Shown piece by piece: positions 36,573-46,378 of a stretch of 64,000 nucleotides of DNA; position 1 is the stretch's first letter, and the number at the start of each line of letters is the position of its first letter. The DNA is taken from contig NZ_JAAEQH010000279.1 in assembly GCF_024231755.1 (NCBI RefSeq), forward strand, positions 62,001 to 126,000, read 5' to 3'. A program made the position numbers and the translations under genes. Source of the DNA: Neptuniibacter sp. (GTDB lineage Bacteria > Pseudomonadota > Gammaproteobacteria > Pseudomonadales > Balneatricaceae). Below the pieces are notes generated by a model. The model worked only from the letters and a program-made list of their open reading frames with translations. It had not been told where the DNA came from and ran no database searches.

Positions 36573-37154
36573 ATGCTGAAAAAACTAACGCTGGCTGCGG
36601 CCATAGCAGCAACAACTGTAGCTATTACAGGTTGTCAGGAAGAAGCTAAATCTGTGGGTATCGACCCAAGTAAACACACAGATGCACTGTTCGCAGTCAT
36701 GAATGCAGATCGTACTAATTATACGAAGCTGATCGTAGGCCGTTTGGGACCTAAGGGGGCTGATGCTGTTCTTCCAGTCGAACATTGGAAAGATGTTGAT
36801 AATGGCGTACCTCTACCAGCTCAGATGTTCCGTGCTGGTTACGAAGCAGTTTCAGAAGTAACTGACGATTTCACTTACTCCCTTCAGTCAATCTGGCCAA
36901 TCAACTCTCAAAACGCACCACGTACTCCAATGGAGAAAGAAGGCCTGGAATACGTTGCTAAGAACCTGGGTAAAAACTTCTACGGCACTGAAACACTGGG
37001 TGGCAAAGAGTACTTCACTGCAGTTTATGCAGACGTAGCTTCCGTTAAAGCATGTGTAACTTGCCACAACGGCCATAAAGACAGCCCTAAGACTGACTTC
37101 AAAATGGGCGACGTGATGGGCGGTGTAGTGATTCGTGTTCCTCTAGGGGGCTAA
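36573..37154 (+). CDS. Tll0287-like (DUF3365) haem-c lipoprotein
   Basis: 193 residues. Lipobox AITGCQEE (about residue 21) indicates a lipoprotein. The body is a PAS-like Tll0287/DUF3365 domain with a single c-haem motif CVTCHNGH (about residue 162) followed by SPKTDFKMGDVMGG, close to the C-terminus. Such domains act as haem sensors or electron carriers. Almost the same motif occurs in the hybrid kinase at 60402 ([23 protein letters not shown]). GGGGAA precedes the ATG. Confidence 0.85.
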   Translation: MLKKLTLAAAIAATTVAITGCQEEAKSVGIDPSKHTDALFAVMNADRTNYTKLIVGRLGPKGADAVLPVEHWKDVDNGVPLPAQMFRAGYEAVSEVTDDFTYSLQSIWPINSQNAPRTPMEKEGLEYVAKNLGKNFYGTETLGGKEYFTAVYADVASVKACVTCHNGHKDSPKTDFKMGDVMGGVVIRVPLGG

Positions 37155-37157
37155 TCA

Positions 37158-37511
37158 TTGATGTTTAACGGTGCTCTGATGTCGCTGTTCACCCTGGTAC
37201 TCATTTCATTTGCTGTATCAGGGTGCAATTCAGACGACACAACAACCAGTTCGCTATCTCCTGAATTGGAGAAGGGTAAACAGATTGTTGAGGGCCGATG
37301 CTTTGCGTGTCATGCGCAAAGTATCAATGGTGCTCCAATCGTTGGTAACAAAAAGATGTGGCAGAAACGTGCGACTCAGGGCAAAGCAGTTCTAGTCGAA
37401 CATGCCATTAATGGATTTGGGCTAATGCCTGCTAAAGGTGGTTTTGATGATTTATCTGATGAAGAGATCAGCTTTGCAGTAGGTTACATGCTCTCTCAAG
37501 TAGGACAGTGA
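37158..37511 (+). CDS. Mono-haem class I cytochrome c, lipoprotein
   Basis: 117 residues with a lipobox-like FAVSGCNSDD (about residue 23) and one CFACHA haem motif (about residue 52), the axial Met in LMPAKGG (about residue 94). A small electron shuttle, anchored by lipid. It follows the Tll0287-like gene after three bases, consistent with tight operon coupling and possible electron transfer between the two. Confidence 0.85.
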   Translation: MMFNGALMSLFTLVLISFAVSGCNSDDTTTSSLSPELEKGKQIVEGRCFACHAQSINGAPIVGNKKMWQKRATQGKAVLVEHAINGFGLMPAKGGFDDLSDEEISFAVGYMLSQVGQ

Positions 37512-37521
37512 GGAACAGATT

Positions 37522-38328
37522 ATGGGTTGTTTTTTTAGCAAGTTAAAAGGGCTGTTTGGTGGTAGCGGTAAGTGCAAAGCCTCTTTGTATGAGCGACTAG
37601 GCGGCGAAGCAGCAGTAGATGCTGCTGTGGATATTTTTTATCGCAAAGTTCTGGTGGATGACCGTATCAGTCATTACTTCGACGATGTGGATATGGATGG
37701 GCAAGCAGCTAAGCAGAAGGCCTTTCTGACCATGGTTTTCGGTGGACCAAACAATTACACCGGTGAAGATATGCGCGAAGGCCACAAACACCTGAAAGGC
37801 CTGAATGACACACATTTTGATGCAGTAGTAGAGAATTTAGCAGCAACACTTACGGAATTGGGTGTTGGTGATGAGGATATTGGTGAGATCGCAGGCATTG
37901 CAGAGAGCGTGCGTGATGATGTTTTAAATCGCCCTAAGGAAGGCGTGAGCGAAGTAGAAGAGGAAAAAGAGATGAGTTTGTATGAGCGTATTGGTGGTGA
38001 AGCAGCTGTAGATGCAGCAGTAGATATTTTCTATCGCAAAGTGCTGGCAGATGATCGTATCAGCCACTACTTCGATGATGTTGATATGGATGGACAGGCA
38101 GCTAAACAGAAAGCCTTCCTGACCATGGTTTTCGGTGGCCCACACAGCTATACCGGCATGGATATGCGTGAAGGTCATAAACACTTGAAAGGTCTGAATG
38201 ACACGCACTTTGATGCTGTACTGGAAAATCTGGCAGCAACTCTGACTGAACTGGGTGTGCCTGCATCAGATATTGAAGAGATTGCGGCAATTGGTAACAG
38301 CGTACGTGACGACGTACTAAACCGATAA
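37522..38328 (+). CDS. Tandem double truncated haemoglobin (group I-like)
   Basis: 268 residues holding two truncated globin domains, about residues 21-137 and 152-268, joined by an acidic linker (EVEEEKE). Each has the B10-type Tyr (DIFYRKVL), the Gln of the E helix (AAKQKAF) and the proximal His region (EGHKHLKGL). The two domains differ at roughly one residue in eight, mostly conservatively, while many codons differ synonymously, so the duplication is not recent. The domain 2 ATG (37972) has AGAGG upstream and could start a separate single globin. Likely role: O2 or NO binding, with NO dioxygenation when paired with a reductase. No signal peptide, so cytoplasmic. Confidence 0.9.
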   Translation: MGCFFSKLKGLFGGSGKCKASLYERLGGEAAVDAAVDIFYRKVLVDDRISHYFDDVDMDGQAAKQKAFLTMVFGGPNNYTGEDMREGHKHLKGLNDTHFDAVVENLAATLTELGVGDEDIGEIAGIAESVRDDVLNRPKEGVSEVEEEKEMSLYERIGGEAAVDAAVDIFYRKVLADDRISHYFDDVDMDGQAAKQKAFLTMVFGGPHSYTGMDMREGHKHLKGLNDTHFDAVLENLAATLTELGVPASDIEEIAAIGNSVRDDVLNR

Positions 38329-38338
38329 GGGAATCACT

Positions 38339-39301
38339 ATGGTAAGCGTCAGATTTGAAGAGGTGGATGTAACGGTTAAGGAAGGGACTACCCTGTTGGA
38401 AGCCTTACTGGATGCCGGTCATGACATTCCCAACTCATGTCGTGCCGGCGCTTGTCAGTGCTGCATGTTGCAGGCGACAGAAGGAACGCCACCTGCTGCA
38501 GCCCAAAATGGACTTAAGGAAACGCAGAAGCAACAAGGTTACTTTCTTGCCTGTCGTTGTGAGCCTGAAACGCCGATCACTGTCCAGCGAGGTGCAGAAG
38601 CGCAAAAGGTTTCCGCGGTACTTGTTAGTAAACAGTTGCTAACCCCTAGTGTATTGCAATTAAGGCTTAATGCTGAGCTTGATTATCTCCCAGGCCAGTA
38701 CGTAAACCTGATGCGACACGACGGGTTATGTCGTTCATATTCCATTGCTAGTGTCCCTGGTGTAGATGATTACGTAGAGCTCCAGTTACGCATCTTCCCG
38801 GATGGACAATTTAGCCAGTGGGCAATGAATGACTTTGTTGTAGGTGAAGCTATAGAGATGCAGGGGCCTTTTGGTGACTGCTTCTACACAGAATCAGACC
38901 TGACGCAGCCAGTACTTATGGCAGCAACAGGTACAGGCTTGGCTCCGTTATACGGTATTGTACGAGATGCTCTAAAACGCGGTCATTCGGGAGAAATTCA
39001 ACTATTTGCCGGAGCAAAAAATGCCGAGGGATTATATCTGGTAGATGAGTTGAATACTTTGGCAGAGACCTATCCGAATTTAACGTATACGCCTGTTACT
39101 CTGGAAGAGGGTAGTTTGCCTGCGGGCTGTGAAGTGGGTGATCTGAATGCTGTTGTTAAAAGCAAAGTATCAGACACCAAAGGCTACAGGGCTTACTTCT
39201 GTGGTTCCGAAGAGCGAGTGAAGAAGCTACGCAAACAGACCTTCCTCGCAGGGGCTAATATGCAGGATATCTTCTGCGATCTGTTTACTCCCTCGAGTTA
39301 G
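38339..39301 (+). CDS. Ferredoxin-type NAD(P)H reductase (2Fe-2S + FAD + NAD)
   Basis: 320 residues: plant-type [2Fe-2S] domain with SCRAGACQCCM and a fourth Cys in FLACRCEP (about residues 33-76), then FAD-binding (RSYSIAS, about residue 135) and NAD-binding (ATGTGLAPLYG, about residue 197) domains. The architecture matches CDP-glucoseen reductase/phenol hydroxylase reductases. It is the last gene of the operon, 10 bases after the double globin, and is a natural candidate to reduce the globin haem, a split equivalent of flavohaemoglobin. Confidence 0.9.
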   Translation: MVSVRFEEVDVTVKEGTTLLEALLDAGHDIPNSCRAGACQCCMLQATEGTPPAAAQNGLKETQKQQGYFLACRCEPETPITVQRGAEAQKVSAVLVSKQLLTPSVLQLRLNAELDYLPGQYVNLMRHDGLCRSYSIASVPGVDDYVELQLRIFPDGQFSQWAMNDFVVGEAIEMQGPFGDCFYTESDLTQPVLMAATGTGLAPLYGIVRDALKRGHSGEIQLFAGAKNAEGLYLVDELNTLAETYPNLTYTPVTLEEGSLPAGCEVGDLNAVVKSKVSDTKGYRAYFCGSEERVKKLRKQTFLAGANMQDIFCDLFTPSS

Positions 39302-39331
39302 AAACTCCACCCTTACTCTTCTGACTCATGC

Positions 39332-39357
39332 AAAGCCGACTTTTGTCGGCTTTTTTT
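39332..39357 (+). terminator. Rho-independent terminator closing the haem operon
   Basis: AAAGCCGAC (39332-39340), loop TTTT, GTCGGCTTT (39345-39353) and a T-run: a classical strong terminator, 31 bases after the reductase stop. Confidence 0.92.
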
Positions 39358-39507
39358 CGTCTTATTCTCGGAGCAAACTGAAAGACCGTTTGGTTTGCTG
39401 TCAGTTTTTTTAAAGAATTTATAGGCTTATTGGAATTTTGGGGCTTTAAATAGCTTTATTGCCAACCCAAAAAAATAATTACAACTACACTAAATATTCA
39501 GTGTTAT

Positions 39508-40668
39508 GTGTTTAGGAGTCGCATAGAGGTGGTATCGGTTTTTAGGGGATCATTTTTTCAACCCGCAAGCAGTGTTTTAAAACGTCTCATGCTTGTATTG
39601 ATAAGTTTGTTGTTCTCCTCTTCGGTATATTCTAAGCAGGTTGTGAACGCTCTCTATATTCCTCTGGCAGATCACTATGCCGCATTAGTGGCATACGAAC
39701 GTTATGGACAACAGATGAAGCATGCGGATTTTCAAATTGAACAGATGAAAAGCTGGGATCTGTTAAGGGCTAAATTTCAGGCCGGTTTAGCAGATATGGC
39801 TTATGTAATGAGCCCACTGGCGATGCAGATGTACATGGATCAACCCGATTTCCGATGGATCGGATTGATGCACAGGGATGGCAATGCGCTGGCGATAAAC
39901 GAGTTGCTTAGGAAACGGATTAAACTCCCCGCTGATCGTTCTGAGCGTAAACCTGATGCTTCTGTTGCAGACGCTTTGCGACAGGCTCATCAGGATACAG
40001 GCCAATCTACTGAAATCGGAATGCCTCATCTCCAGTCAACGCATACTGTAGTGCTTTATCGTTACCTTAAGGAACATGGCCTGAGTCTGGGTTTACAACC
40101 TGATAGCAGGAATGAGGTTTTGGCGATATCCGTTGCACCACCGAGATCACCTGTTTTTATTAAAGGACAAAGTAACAGGGCCCGTGCCGCAGCCTTCCAG
40201 CAGTCCCTGCCTTGGGCAGATATAGTGGAGGCCCGTGGGTTTGGCCATGTCGCCTGGTACTCGAAGGATGTAATGCCATGGCCCAGCGGCCATGTTGAGT
40301 GTATTACGCTTGCGACTGACAAGGCGATTGCCGAGAAAGAAGCAGCTCTTCGTGAAGTAATGCACTACATCCACGAAGCAGGAGCAGACATTGAGATGGC
40401 TCGGTGGCAGGGGGGTGAAGCGATGCAGGAAATTGTGTCGATAGTACGTAAACATATCCCCGCACATTCAAAGGCTGCCATTATTGCCAGCCTGGATCCC
40501 CGCTTAAAGGTTATTAACTATCTGAACCTGAACGTGGATAAGGCCGGTCTTAAACAGATAATGGACTACGCAGTTGAAGGAAATATCTTGAAACGAACCA
40601 TTGATATAGATGAATTTGCAGATACTCGTTTCTCGGTTGAAATGCTGAACAGTGGACAGGTGCAGTAA
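39508..40668 (+). CDS. Orphan NrtA/CmpA-like substrate-binding protein
   Basis: Up to 386 residues; the frame opens at GTG 39508 but GTG 39532 (AGGAG ten bases upstream) or ATG 39589 directly before the signal peptide ([18 protein letters not shown]) are also possible. The mature part ([62 protein letters not shown]) is of nitrate/bicarbonate-binding NrtA type. No permease or ATPase nearby. The next gene begins two bases after its stop and encodes a Cache-domain hybrid kinase, so it is probably a periplasmic ligand sensor for the kinase. Whether the ligand is nitrate is unproven. Confidence 0.82.
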   Translation: MFRSRIEVVSVFRGSFFQPASSVLKRLMLVLISLLFSSSVYSKQVVNALYIPLADHYAALVAYERYGQQMKHADFQIEQMKSWDLLRAKFQAGLADMAYVMSPLAMQMYMDQPDFRWIGLMHRDGNALAINELLRKRIKLPADRSERKPDASVADALRQAHQDTGQSTEIGMPHLQSTHTVVLYRYLKEHGLSLGLQPDSRNEVLAISVAPPRSPVFIKGQSNRARAAAFQQSLPWADIVEARGFGHVAWYSKDVMPWPSGHVECITLATDKAIAEKEAALREVMHYIHEAGADIEMARWQGGEAMQEIVSIVRKHIPAHSKAAIIASLDPRLKVINYLNLNVDKAGLKQIMDYAVEGNILKRTIDIDEFADTRFSVEMLNSGQVQ

Positions 40669-40670
40669 AT

Positions 40671-43600
40671 ATGAATAAGGATTCGACATTGACGGCAAGG
40701 GAGAAGCTATCAAGGCCCTTCAAATTCAAGTCACTTAACCTGCAATTGTTGCTCTGGTTTCTGCTGCTTGCATTAGTACCCCTTACCCTTGTTTCATGGC
40801 TAAGTTATCAACAAGCGGAGAAAAGCCTTCTGCACGCTGCAGAAGACCGCTTGCAGCAGTCAGCGGTGATGACAGATCAGTTTATCCGCAACTGGTTCGA
40901 TTACCGCTGGATGGATCTGCGTCGACAGTCCGAAGCACGTAATACCATTTTAATGCTGGAATCTCTTAATCAGGGTTTTAATGAAAGAGGGGGAGCAGTA
41001 GAAGAGTATGTGGGCAGTTTTGATTGGGTGAATAGAACCTCTGTTTACCAGGCTGATTTCCTCACTCTTCAACGGCGCTACGATTACATTCAGGATGTGC
41101 TGTTGCTGGACATGCAGGGAAATGTCCTCTTTAGCGTCGCTAAAGGTGAGGACCTGGGAACAAACTTGTTGGAGGGGCAACATAGAAGTAGTGAGTATGC
41201 CAATGCTGTACTTAGATCGATCCGTACCGGCGAGGAGCGTTTTTCCGGTTTTATAAAGGATAAGAGTTCAAATCTTAAATTAACGGGCTTTATGGTTGCC
41301 CCAATCATCGATTACAACGGTGATTGGCAGGGAGTGTTTGTTTTCCAACTTAAGTTAGATCGTATTCTAGGTTTGTTGAGCACGGACAGTGAGCAGTCAT
41401 TTGTTCACTACCTTATAGGTCTCGATGGAAAGCTGCGGACCCCTATTAATAATAATTGGGATGAGGTACTGGAAAAGCCGATACAAACCGAAGCTTATTT
41501 AGATTTCGTGGAAAAGCATGCTTCATATCAGGATCTAACACCCCCTGCACTGCAATATATCGGACCCTACGGTAAAGAGGTTTTGGGTGTTAACTACGTT
41601 ATTCAGATCGGTAATGTGAAATGGGCGTTGGTTAGCGAACTTGACTATGATGTTGCTTTATCTGCTGCGCATTGGTTAGGAAGGATCACACTGATATTTA
41701 CGTTGCTCACGGTCATGGTGGTGTTACTGCTGTCACTTTGGGTTGCAAGAAGAATAACTGATCCTATTACAGCTTTGGCTACGACAAGCCTAAAAGTAGC
41801 GGAGGGGGAAACCAGTCAGCGGGTTGATGTTAAATCTGCAGATGAAATTGGTCAGTTGGCCGAAGCGTTTAACCACATGCTGGAAAAACGTAAAGCCCAC
41901 GAAATGGAACTTCAGTTTAGTAGCATCCAGGCCAATGAGGCTTTATTGGAACTGGAAGAGCAGAAGTTTGCTTTGGATCAGCACTCCATTGTGGCGATTA
42001 CTGATGTCCAGGGAACGATCACTTACGCTAACGATAAGTTCTCCCAGATCAGTGGTTACTCCCGTGAAGAACTGATTGGACAGAATCACCGGTTGCTTAA
42101 CTCAGGATATCACCCGCGTGAGTTCTTCATAGAGATGTACCGTAAAATTTCTGCTGGTCATGTTTGGAACGCAGAAGTTTGTAACCGTGCTAAGAATGGC
42201 AGTATTTACTGGGTTGATACCACTGTAGTGCCTTTTACAAATAAGGAGGGCAAACCGGTCAGTTATATCGCTATCCGCAGTGATATAACGAAACGAAAGC
42301 AGATTGAATTGGAAGTTCAGGAAGCACTGAGCCTCCAAGAGTCGATACTGGAATCTACAGATAATGGCATTCTGGTAACTCGTCTGGACGGCGCGATTAT
42401 TCGATATAACAAACGTTTTGCCGACCTGTGGGGGTTCCCAGAACTCTACAATGAAAACTCCCGTGTGTTGGGGCCTATAGCCAGGCAGTTAGTGAACCCC
42501 GATGAATTTGTGCCTAGCATCAAGGCTCTTCTCAGCAGTGAAAGCAAGCGTGATTATGTAACGTTAAGTCTGAAAGACGGGCGTACCTATGAACAGGCCT
42601 CATTACCGATGTATGTGGCGGGAGAAAATGTTGGACGAGTCTGGAGCTTCCGGGATATCTCTAAACGAATTAAAGCGGAAAAAGAGATTATCCAGGCTCG
42701 TGATCTGGCAGAGGGGATGCAAGAGCAACTGGTTGATGCCAAACGTCGTACCGAGCTGGCGGTTGAGTCTTCCGGCATGGGAATATGGGAGTGGGATCTA
42801 CAGACCAATCAGCTGGATTGGGATGAGCGGATGCATGAAATCTACGAAACCCCGGCAGCAATTATCCAGCAGAATTTGAACTTTGAACACTGGCGTAACT
42901 GTGTTCATCCTGAGGATATGGCAGCGGCAGAAGCTTCTCTGCAGCGTTCGGTTGAGTTAAAAAAAGAGTGGCGTTATCAGTTCAGGCTGCTACTACCGGG
43001 TGACAAAATTAAATACGTCAAAGCCACTGCAGCAGTGTTACTTGATGAGCAGGGTAATGCTCTAAAAATGATTGGTAGTAACCAGGATATTACCGTAGAA
43101 AGAGCGATGCAGCGTCGTCTGGTCGCTCTTAAAGAGGAAGCCGAGCTGGCAAATACGGCAAAAAGTGAATTCCTAGCCAACATGAGCCATGAGATCCGAA
43201 CGCCTATGAATGGTGTATTAGGTATGTTGGGACTGCTTTTGAATACACCATTGGATGATGTGCAGCGACATCGTGCGGTTATTGCACAGAGTAGTGCCAA
43301 TGCATTGCTGACCTTGATCAACGATATTCTGGACTTCTCCAAGGTCGATGCCGGTAAGTTGGAGTTGGAGAACATCGAATTCAACCTGCGGGGGATGCTG
43401 GGCGAATTTGCTGAAGCGATGGCACTACAAGCTCAGGATAAGGGGCTTGAGCTTATTCTGGATCTGACCGGAGTTGAGCAGTCTGAAGTTAAAGGTGATC
43501 CAGGACGTCTGCGCCAAATTTTGACCAATTTGGTTGGGAATGCAGTTAAATTTACAGAACAGGGCGAGGTTCTGATTCGTGCGGTATTGGAGCCATCTGC

Positions 43601-45467
43601 CAACCATAAGCTGCAGTTTACCTGCTCTGTTATCGATACGGGTATGGGTATACCAGATGAGAAACAGCCAGATCTGTTTGATTCATTCAGTCAGGTTGAT
43701 GCTTCCACTACGCGCCAGTTTGGTGGTACTGGGTTAGGGCTCGCTATCAGCAAAAAGCTCAGTGAGCTTATGGGCGGAAGTATCAGCGTCCAGAGTAAGG
43801 TTGGAGAAGGTAGTTGTTTCGAGTTCAGCATCCTGTTGGAACCAAGTGCACATTCGACAGCGGTGCTACCAAGTGTAGAGCTCAGTGAGTTAAATCTACT
43901 GGTGGTGGATGATAATGCTACTAATCGGGAGGTGCTGACGGCCCAGCTGCGGTTATGGGGAGCAAATGTATTTGAGGCTGATGGTGGAGAAACAGCACTG
44001 CAAGAGTGTGAACGGCATTACGGTGACACCGGGCGAAGCTTTGATGTGATCTTCTTGGATATGCAGATGCCTGAGATGACTGGGGCTACGTTGGGACAGA
44101 ACATTAAAATAGATGAACGTTTCCAAAACTCAAAATTGGTAATGATGACCTCTATGGCACATAGGGGAGATGCTCAGCGTTTTGCTGATCTGGGCTTCAG
44201 TGCATATTTCCCGAAACCTGCCACTACTTCAGATATTTTTGATGCTTTGCAGGTGGTAATGGATGGTGGTGAGGCATACCAAAAAGCCCAGCCATTGGTT
44301 ACTCAACACAATCTTAAAGAGCTCCGCTTTGAGTCAGAATCTCAATCTACTGCTGTTCCTGAGAGCGGAACTAAAATTCTGGTGGTAGAGGACAACCAGG
44401 TTAACCAAATGGTGATTACCGGTGTATTGCAGGAGCTAGGTTTTGCCGCGGAGGTTGCGGGTAACGGGGTTGAAGCCGTTGAAAAACTGCAGCACTCAGT
44501 TCCTGAAAACAGATACAGCCTGATACTGATGGATTGTCAGATGCCTGAGATGGACGGTTATGAAGCGACCCGATGGATCAGATCAGGCAAAGCGGAGCAG
44601 AGTAATATCTCAATACCTATTATTGCGATGACGGCCAATGCGATGGCGGGGGATAGAGAGAAATGTATTGCAGCGGGTATGGATGACTATCTTAGCAAGC
44701 CGGTAGTGCCCGAAGAGCTGAATCGTAAGTTAGAACGATGGCTTGATATTCAGTCGTCCGATGTTACAACAGACATCTCCAGTGAACAGGCCCTTTCTGA
44801 TGTCCCTGCGGAACCAGAGTTAAACACAGAACTGCAGACCAGCACTATCGCAGAGATAATGTCTGAGGATACTTTGCCTATTTGGGATCGTCAGGACGCG
44901 ATCTCAAGAATTATGGGAAAAGAAGAATTATTGGCCTCTCTGCTAGATATTTACTTTGCTGATGTTGACCCGCTTCTTCAGCAGATTGGGCCCGCGGTGG
45001 AACAAAAGAATTGGGCAGAAGTTGGACGCCTTGTACATGCTCTCAAAGGGATGGCGGCAAACCTATCTGCTATGCAGTTGCATCAGATATCTGTAACTCT
45101 GGAAAAAGCCGCTAAAGCGGATGACGAGGCAGAGGTTATTAGGTTGCTGCCCGACTTTATGCAGGCAGCTGAGTTAGTTAATACTGAATTTACCCAGTAT
45201 CTGGCTGAGAAGCAGAACACCGAAGTAGAGTCATTAAGTAAAGAAAAGATGACTGAAATGCTAATCCAGATTGCCAAAGCAGTAATTGAAAAGAGTTATA
45301 TAGATACCTCCGACTTTGATGCTTTATGGAGTTGTGATGCATCTGCTGAACTTACTGAACACCTGAGTGCTTTGCAAAGTAGTATTGGAGCATTTAACTA
45401 TAGCCGGGCGCTGGATAGCTTGAAGAAACTGGAACAAATCATGGATCTCGATCTGCAACTGTCCTGA
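40671..45467 (+). CDS. Hybrid histidine kinase: Cache, HAMP, three PAS, HisKA, HATPase, two REC, HPt
   Basis: 1598 residues. TM1 (about 22-45), periplasmic Cache sensor, TM2 (about 345-365), HAMP (about 366-418), PAS1 (about 435-540), PAS2 (about 560-660), PAS3 (about 695-820), HisKA with H-box [11 protein letters not shown] (about residue 838), HATPase (about 945-1060), two receivers (LLVVDDN about 1075; ILVVEDN about 1236, both with a phospho-Asp) and HPt ([11 protein letters not shown], about 1453). A full multi-step phosphorelay in one chain. It lies between a substrate-binding protein gene and a REC-GGDEF gene, its probable sensor partner and final target. The TorT-TorS system is a known analogue of such SBP-kinase pairing. 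Confidence 0.92.
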   Translation: MNKDSTLTAREKLSRPFKFKSLNLQLLLWFLLLALVPLTLVSWLSYQQAEKSLLHAAEDRLQQSAVMTDQFIRNWFDYRWMDLRRQSEARNTILMLESLNQGFNERGGAVEEYVGSFDWVNRTSVYQADFLTLQRRYDYIQDVLLLDMQGNVLFSVAKGEDLGTNLLEGQHRSSEYANAVLRSIRTGEERFSGFIKDKSSNLKLTGFMVAPIIDYNGDWQGVFVFQLKLDRILGLLSTDSEQSFVHYLIGLDGKLRTPINNNWDEVLEKPIQTEAYLDFVEKHASYQDLTPPALQYIGPYGKEVLGVNYVIQIGNVKWALVSELDYDVALSAAHWLGRITLIFTLLTVMVVLLLSLWVARRITDPITALATTSLKVAEGETSQRVDVKSADEIGQLAEAFNHMLEKRKAHEMELQFSSIQANEALLELEEQKFALDQHSIVAITDVQGTITYANDKFSQISGYSREELIGQNHRLLNSGYHPREFFIEMYRKISAGHVWNAEVCNRAKNGSIYWVDTTVVPFTNKEGKPVSYIAIRSDITKRKQIELEVQEALSLQESILESTDNGILVTRLDGAIIRYNKRFADLWGFPELYNENSRVLGPIARQLVNPDEFVPSIKALLSSESKRDYVTLSLKDGRTYEQASLPMYVAGENVGRVWSFRDISKRIKAEKEIIQARDLAEGMQEQLVDAKRRTELAVESSGMGIWEWDLQTNQLDWDERMHEIYETPAAIIQQNLNFEHWRNCVHPEDMAAAEASLQRSVELKKEWRYQFRLLLPGDKIKYVKATAAVLLDEQGNALKMIGSNQDITVERAMQRRLVALKEEAELANTAKSEFLANMSHEIRTPMNGVLGMLGLLLNTPLDDVQRHRAVIAQSSANALLTLINDILDFSKVDAGKLELENIEFNLRGMLGEFAEAMALQAQDKGLELILDLTGVEQSEVKGDPGRLRQILTNLVGNAVKFTEQGEVLIRAVLEPSANHKLQFTCSVIDTGMGIPDEKQPDLFDSFSQVDASTTRQFGGTGLGLAISKKLSELMGGSISVQSKVGEGSCFEFSILLEPSAHSTAVLPSVELSELNLLVVDDNATNREVLTAQLRLWGANVFEADGGETALQECERHYGDTGRSFDVIFLDMQMPEMTGATLGQNIKIDERFQNSKLVMMTSMAHRGDAQRFADLGFSAYFPKPATTSDIFDALQVVMDGGEAYQKAQPLVTQHNLKELRFESESQSTAVPESGTKILVVEDNQVNQMVITGVLQELGFAAEVAGNGVEAVEKLQHSVPENRYSLILMDCQMPEMDGYEATRWIRSGKAEQSNISIPIIAMTANAMAGDREKCIAAGMDDYLSKPVVPEELNRKLERWLDIQSSDVTTDISSEQALSDVPAEPELNTELQTSTIAEIMSEDTLPIWDRQDAISRIMGKEELLASLLDIYFADVDPLLQQIGPAVEQKNWAEVGRLVHALKGMAANLSAMQLHQISVTLEKAAKADDEAEVIRLLPDFMQAAELVNTEFTQYLAEKQNTEVESLSKEKMTEMLIQIAKAVIEKSYIDTSDFDALWSCDASAELTEHLSALQSSIGAFNYSRALDSLKKLEQIMDLDLQLS

Positions 45468-45477
45468 GGAGTTTGGT

Positions 45478-46362
45478 GTGAGTGAAACCGCAAAACCTGT
45501 AGTGCTGATCGTTGATGATGCACCTTCAAATATTCAGGTATTAGCTGCGTGCCTGAAAGAGCATTATCAGATTAAAGTTGCTACCTCTGGCGAAGATTGT
45601 CTCGGCTTTATTGCTCATGGCCCTAAGCCTGATCTGATTCTTCTCGATATTGAGATGCCGGGGATGGATGGCTATCAAGTTTGTCAGCGAATTCAGCAGG
45701 ACTCGCAGAGTAGTGATATCCCAGTGATTTTTGTAACGGCACGGGACGAGGATCGTAACGAAGAGATGGGCTTGCAGCTTGGAGCGGTTGATTACATAGC
45801 TAAACCGGTCAAACCCGCGATTGTGTTGGCTAGGGTAAATACACATATCACTCTGAAAAAACAACGGGATATGTTACGTGAAATTGCCCTAAGAGATCAG
45901 CTTACAGGCTTGTATAACCGCCATTATCTACTGGAAGCTGCTGCTCAGAAAATTGCTGAATCACGCCGACATAGTTCCCCGGTAAGTCTGCTCATAATGG
46001 ATATTGATCATTTTAAGCAAGTTAATGATCAGCAAGGGCATCTCATTGGAGACTCTGTACTGAAGCATGTTGCTACGGAATTGGCTGATCAGTGTCGTCG
46101 GGAGGATATTGCAGCCCGCTTTGGTGGTGAAGAATTTGTTATGTTGCTCTGCCAGTGTGACTTAAACGCTTCGAAACAAAAGGCAGAGCAACTTCGCTTG
46201 GCGCTGGAGCAACTGAAGCCGGAGGGGTTATTAGTCACTGTAAGTATTGGTGTAACCCAGTTACAGAACAGTGATAGTAATATTGATCAGTTGATAGAAC
46301 GGGCAGACCAAGCCCTTTATAAGGCAAAAGAACAGGGCCGAAACAGGGTTGAATCGTTCTAG
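45478..46362 (+). CDS. Response regulator REC-GGDEF (diguanylate cyclase)
   Basis: 294 residues; GTG start with GAGGAG upstream. Receiver (about 8-125; DD, Asp in LILLDIEMPGMDG, K in IAKPVKP) and GGDEF domain with GGEEF (about residue 215) and the inhibitory I-site RRED five residues before it. It makes c-di-GMP when phosphorylated, most likely by the HPt of the upstream kinase, 10 bases away, and is feedback-inhibited by product. Confidence 0.93.
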   Translation: MSETAKPVVLIVDDAPSNIQVLAACLKEHYQIKVATSGEDCLGFIAHGPKPDLILLDIEMPGMDGYQVCQRIQQDSQSSDIPVIFVTARDEDRNEEMGLQLGAVDYIAKPVKPAIVLARVNTHITLKKQRDMLREIALRDQLTGLYNRHYLLEAAAQKIAESRRHSSPVSLLIMDIDHFKQVNDQQGHLIGDSVLKHVATELADQCRREDIAARFGGEEFVMLLCQCDLNASKQKAEQLRLALEQLKPEGLLVTVSIGVTQLQNSDSNIDQLIERADQALYKAKEQGRNRVESF

Positions 46363-46378
46363 AAGCAGCGCTTCAAGG

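Noticed and set aside
39508-40668. Assigning nitrate as the ligand of the NrtA-like protein
   Set aside because: The family binds several ligands, and no binding-residue comparison or nitrate genes in the window support the choice.
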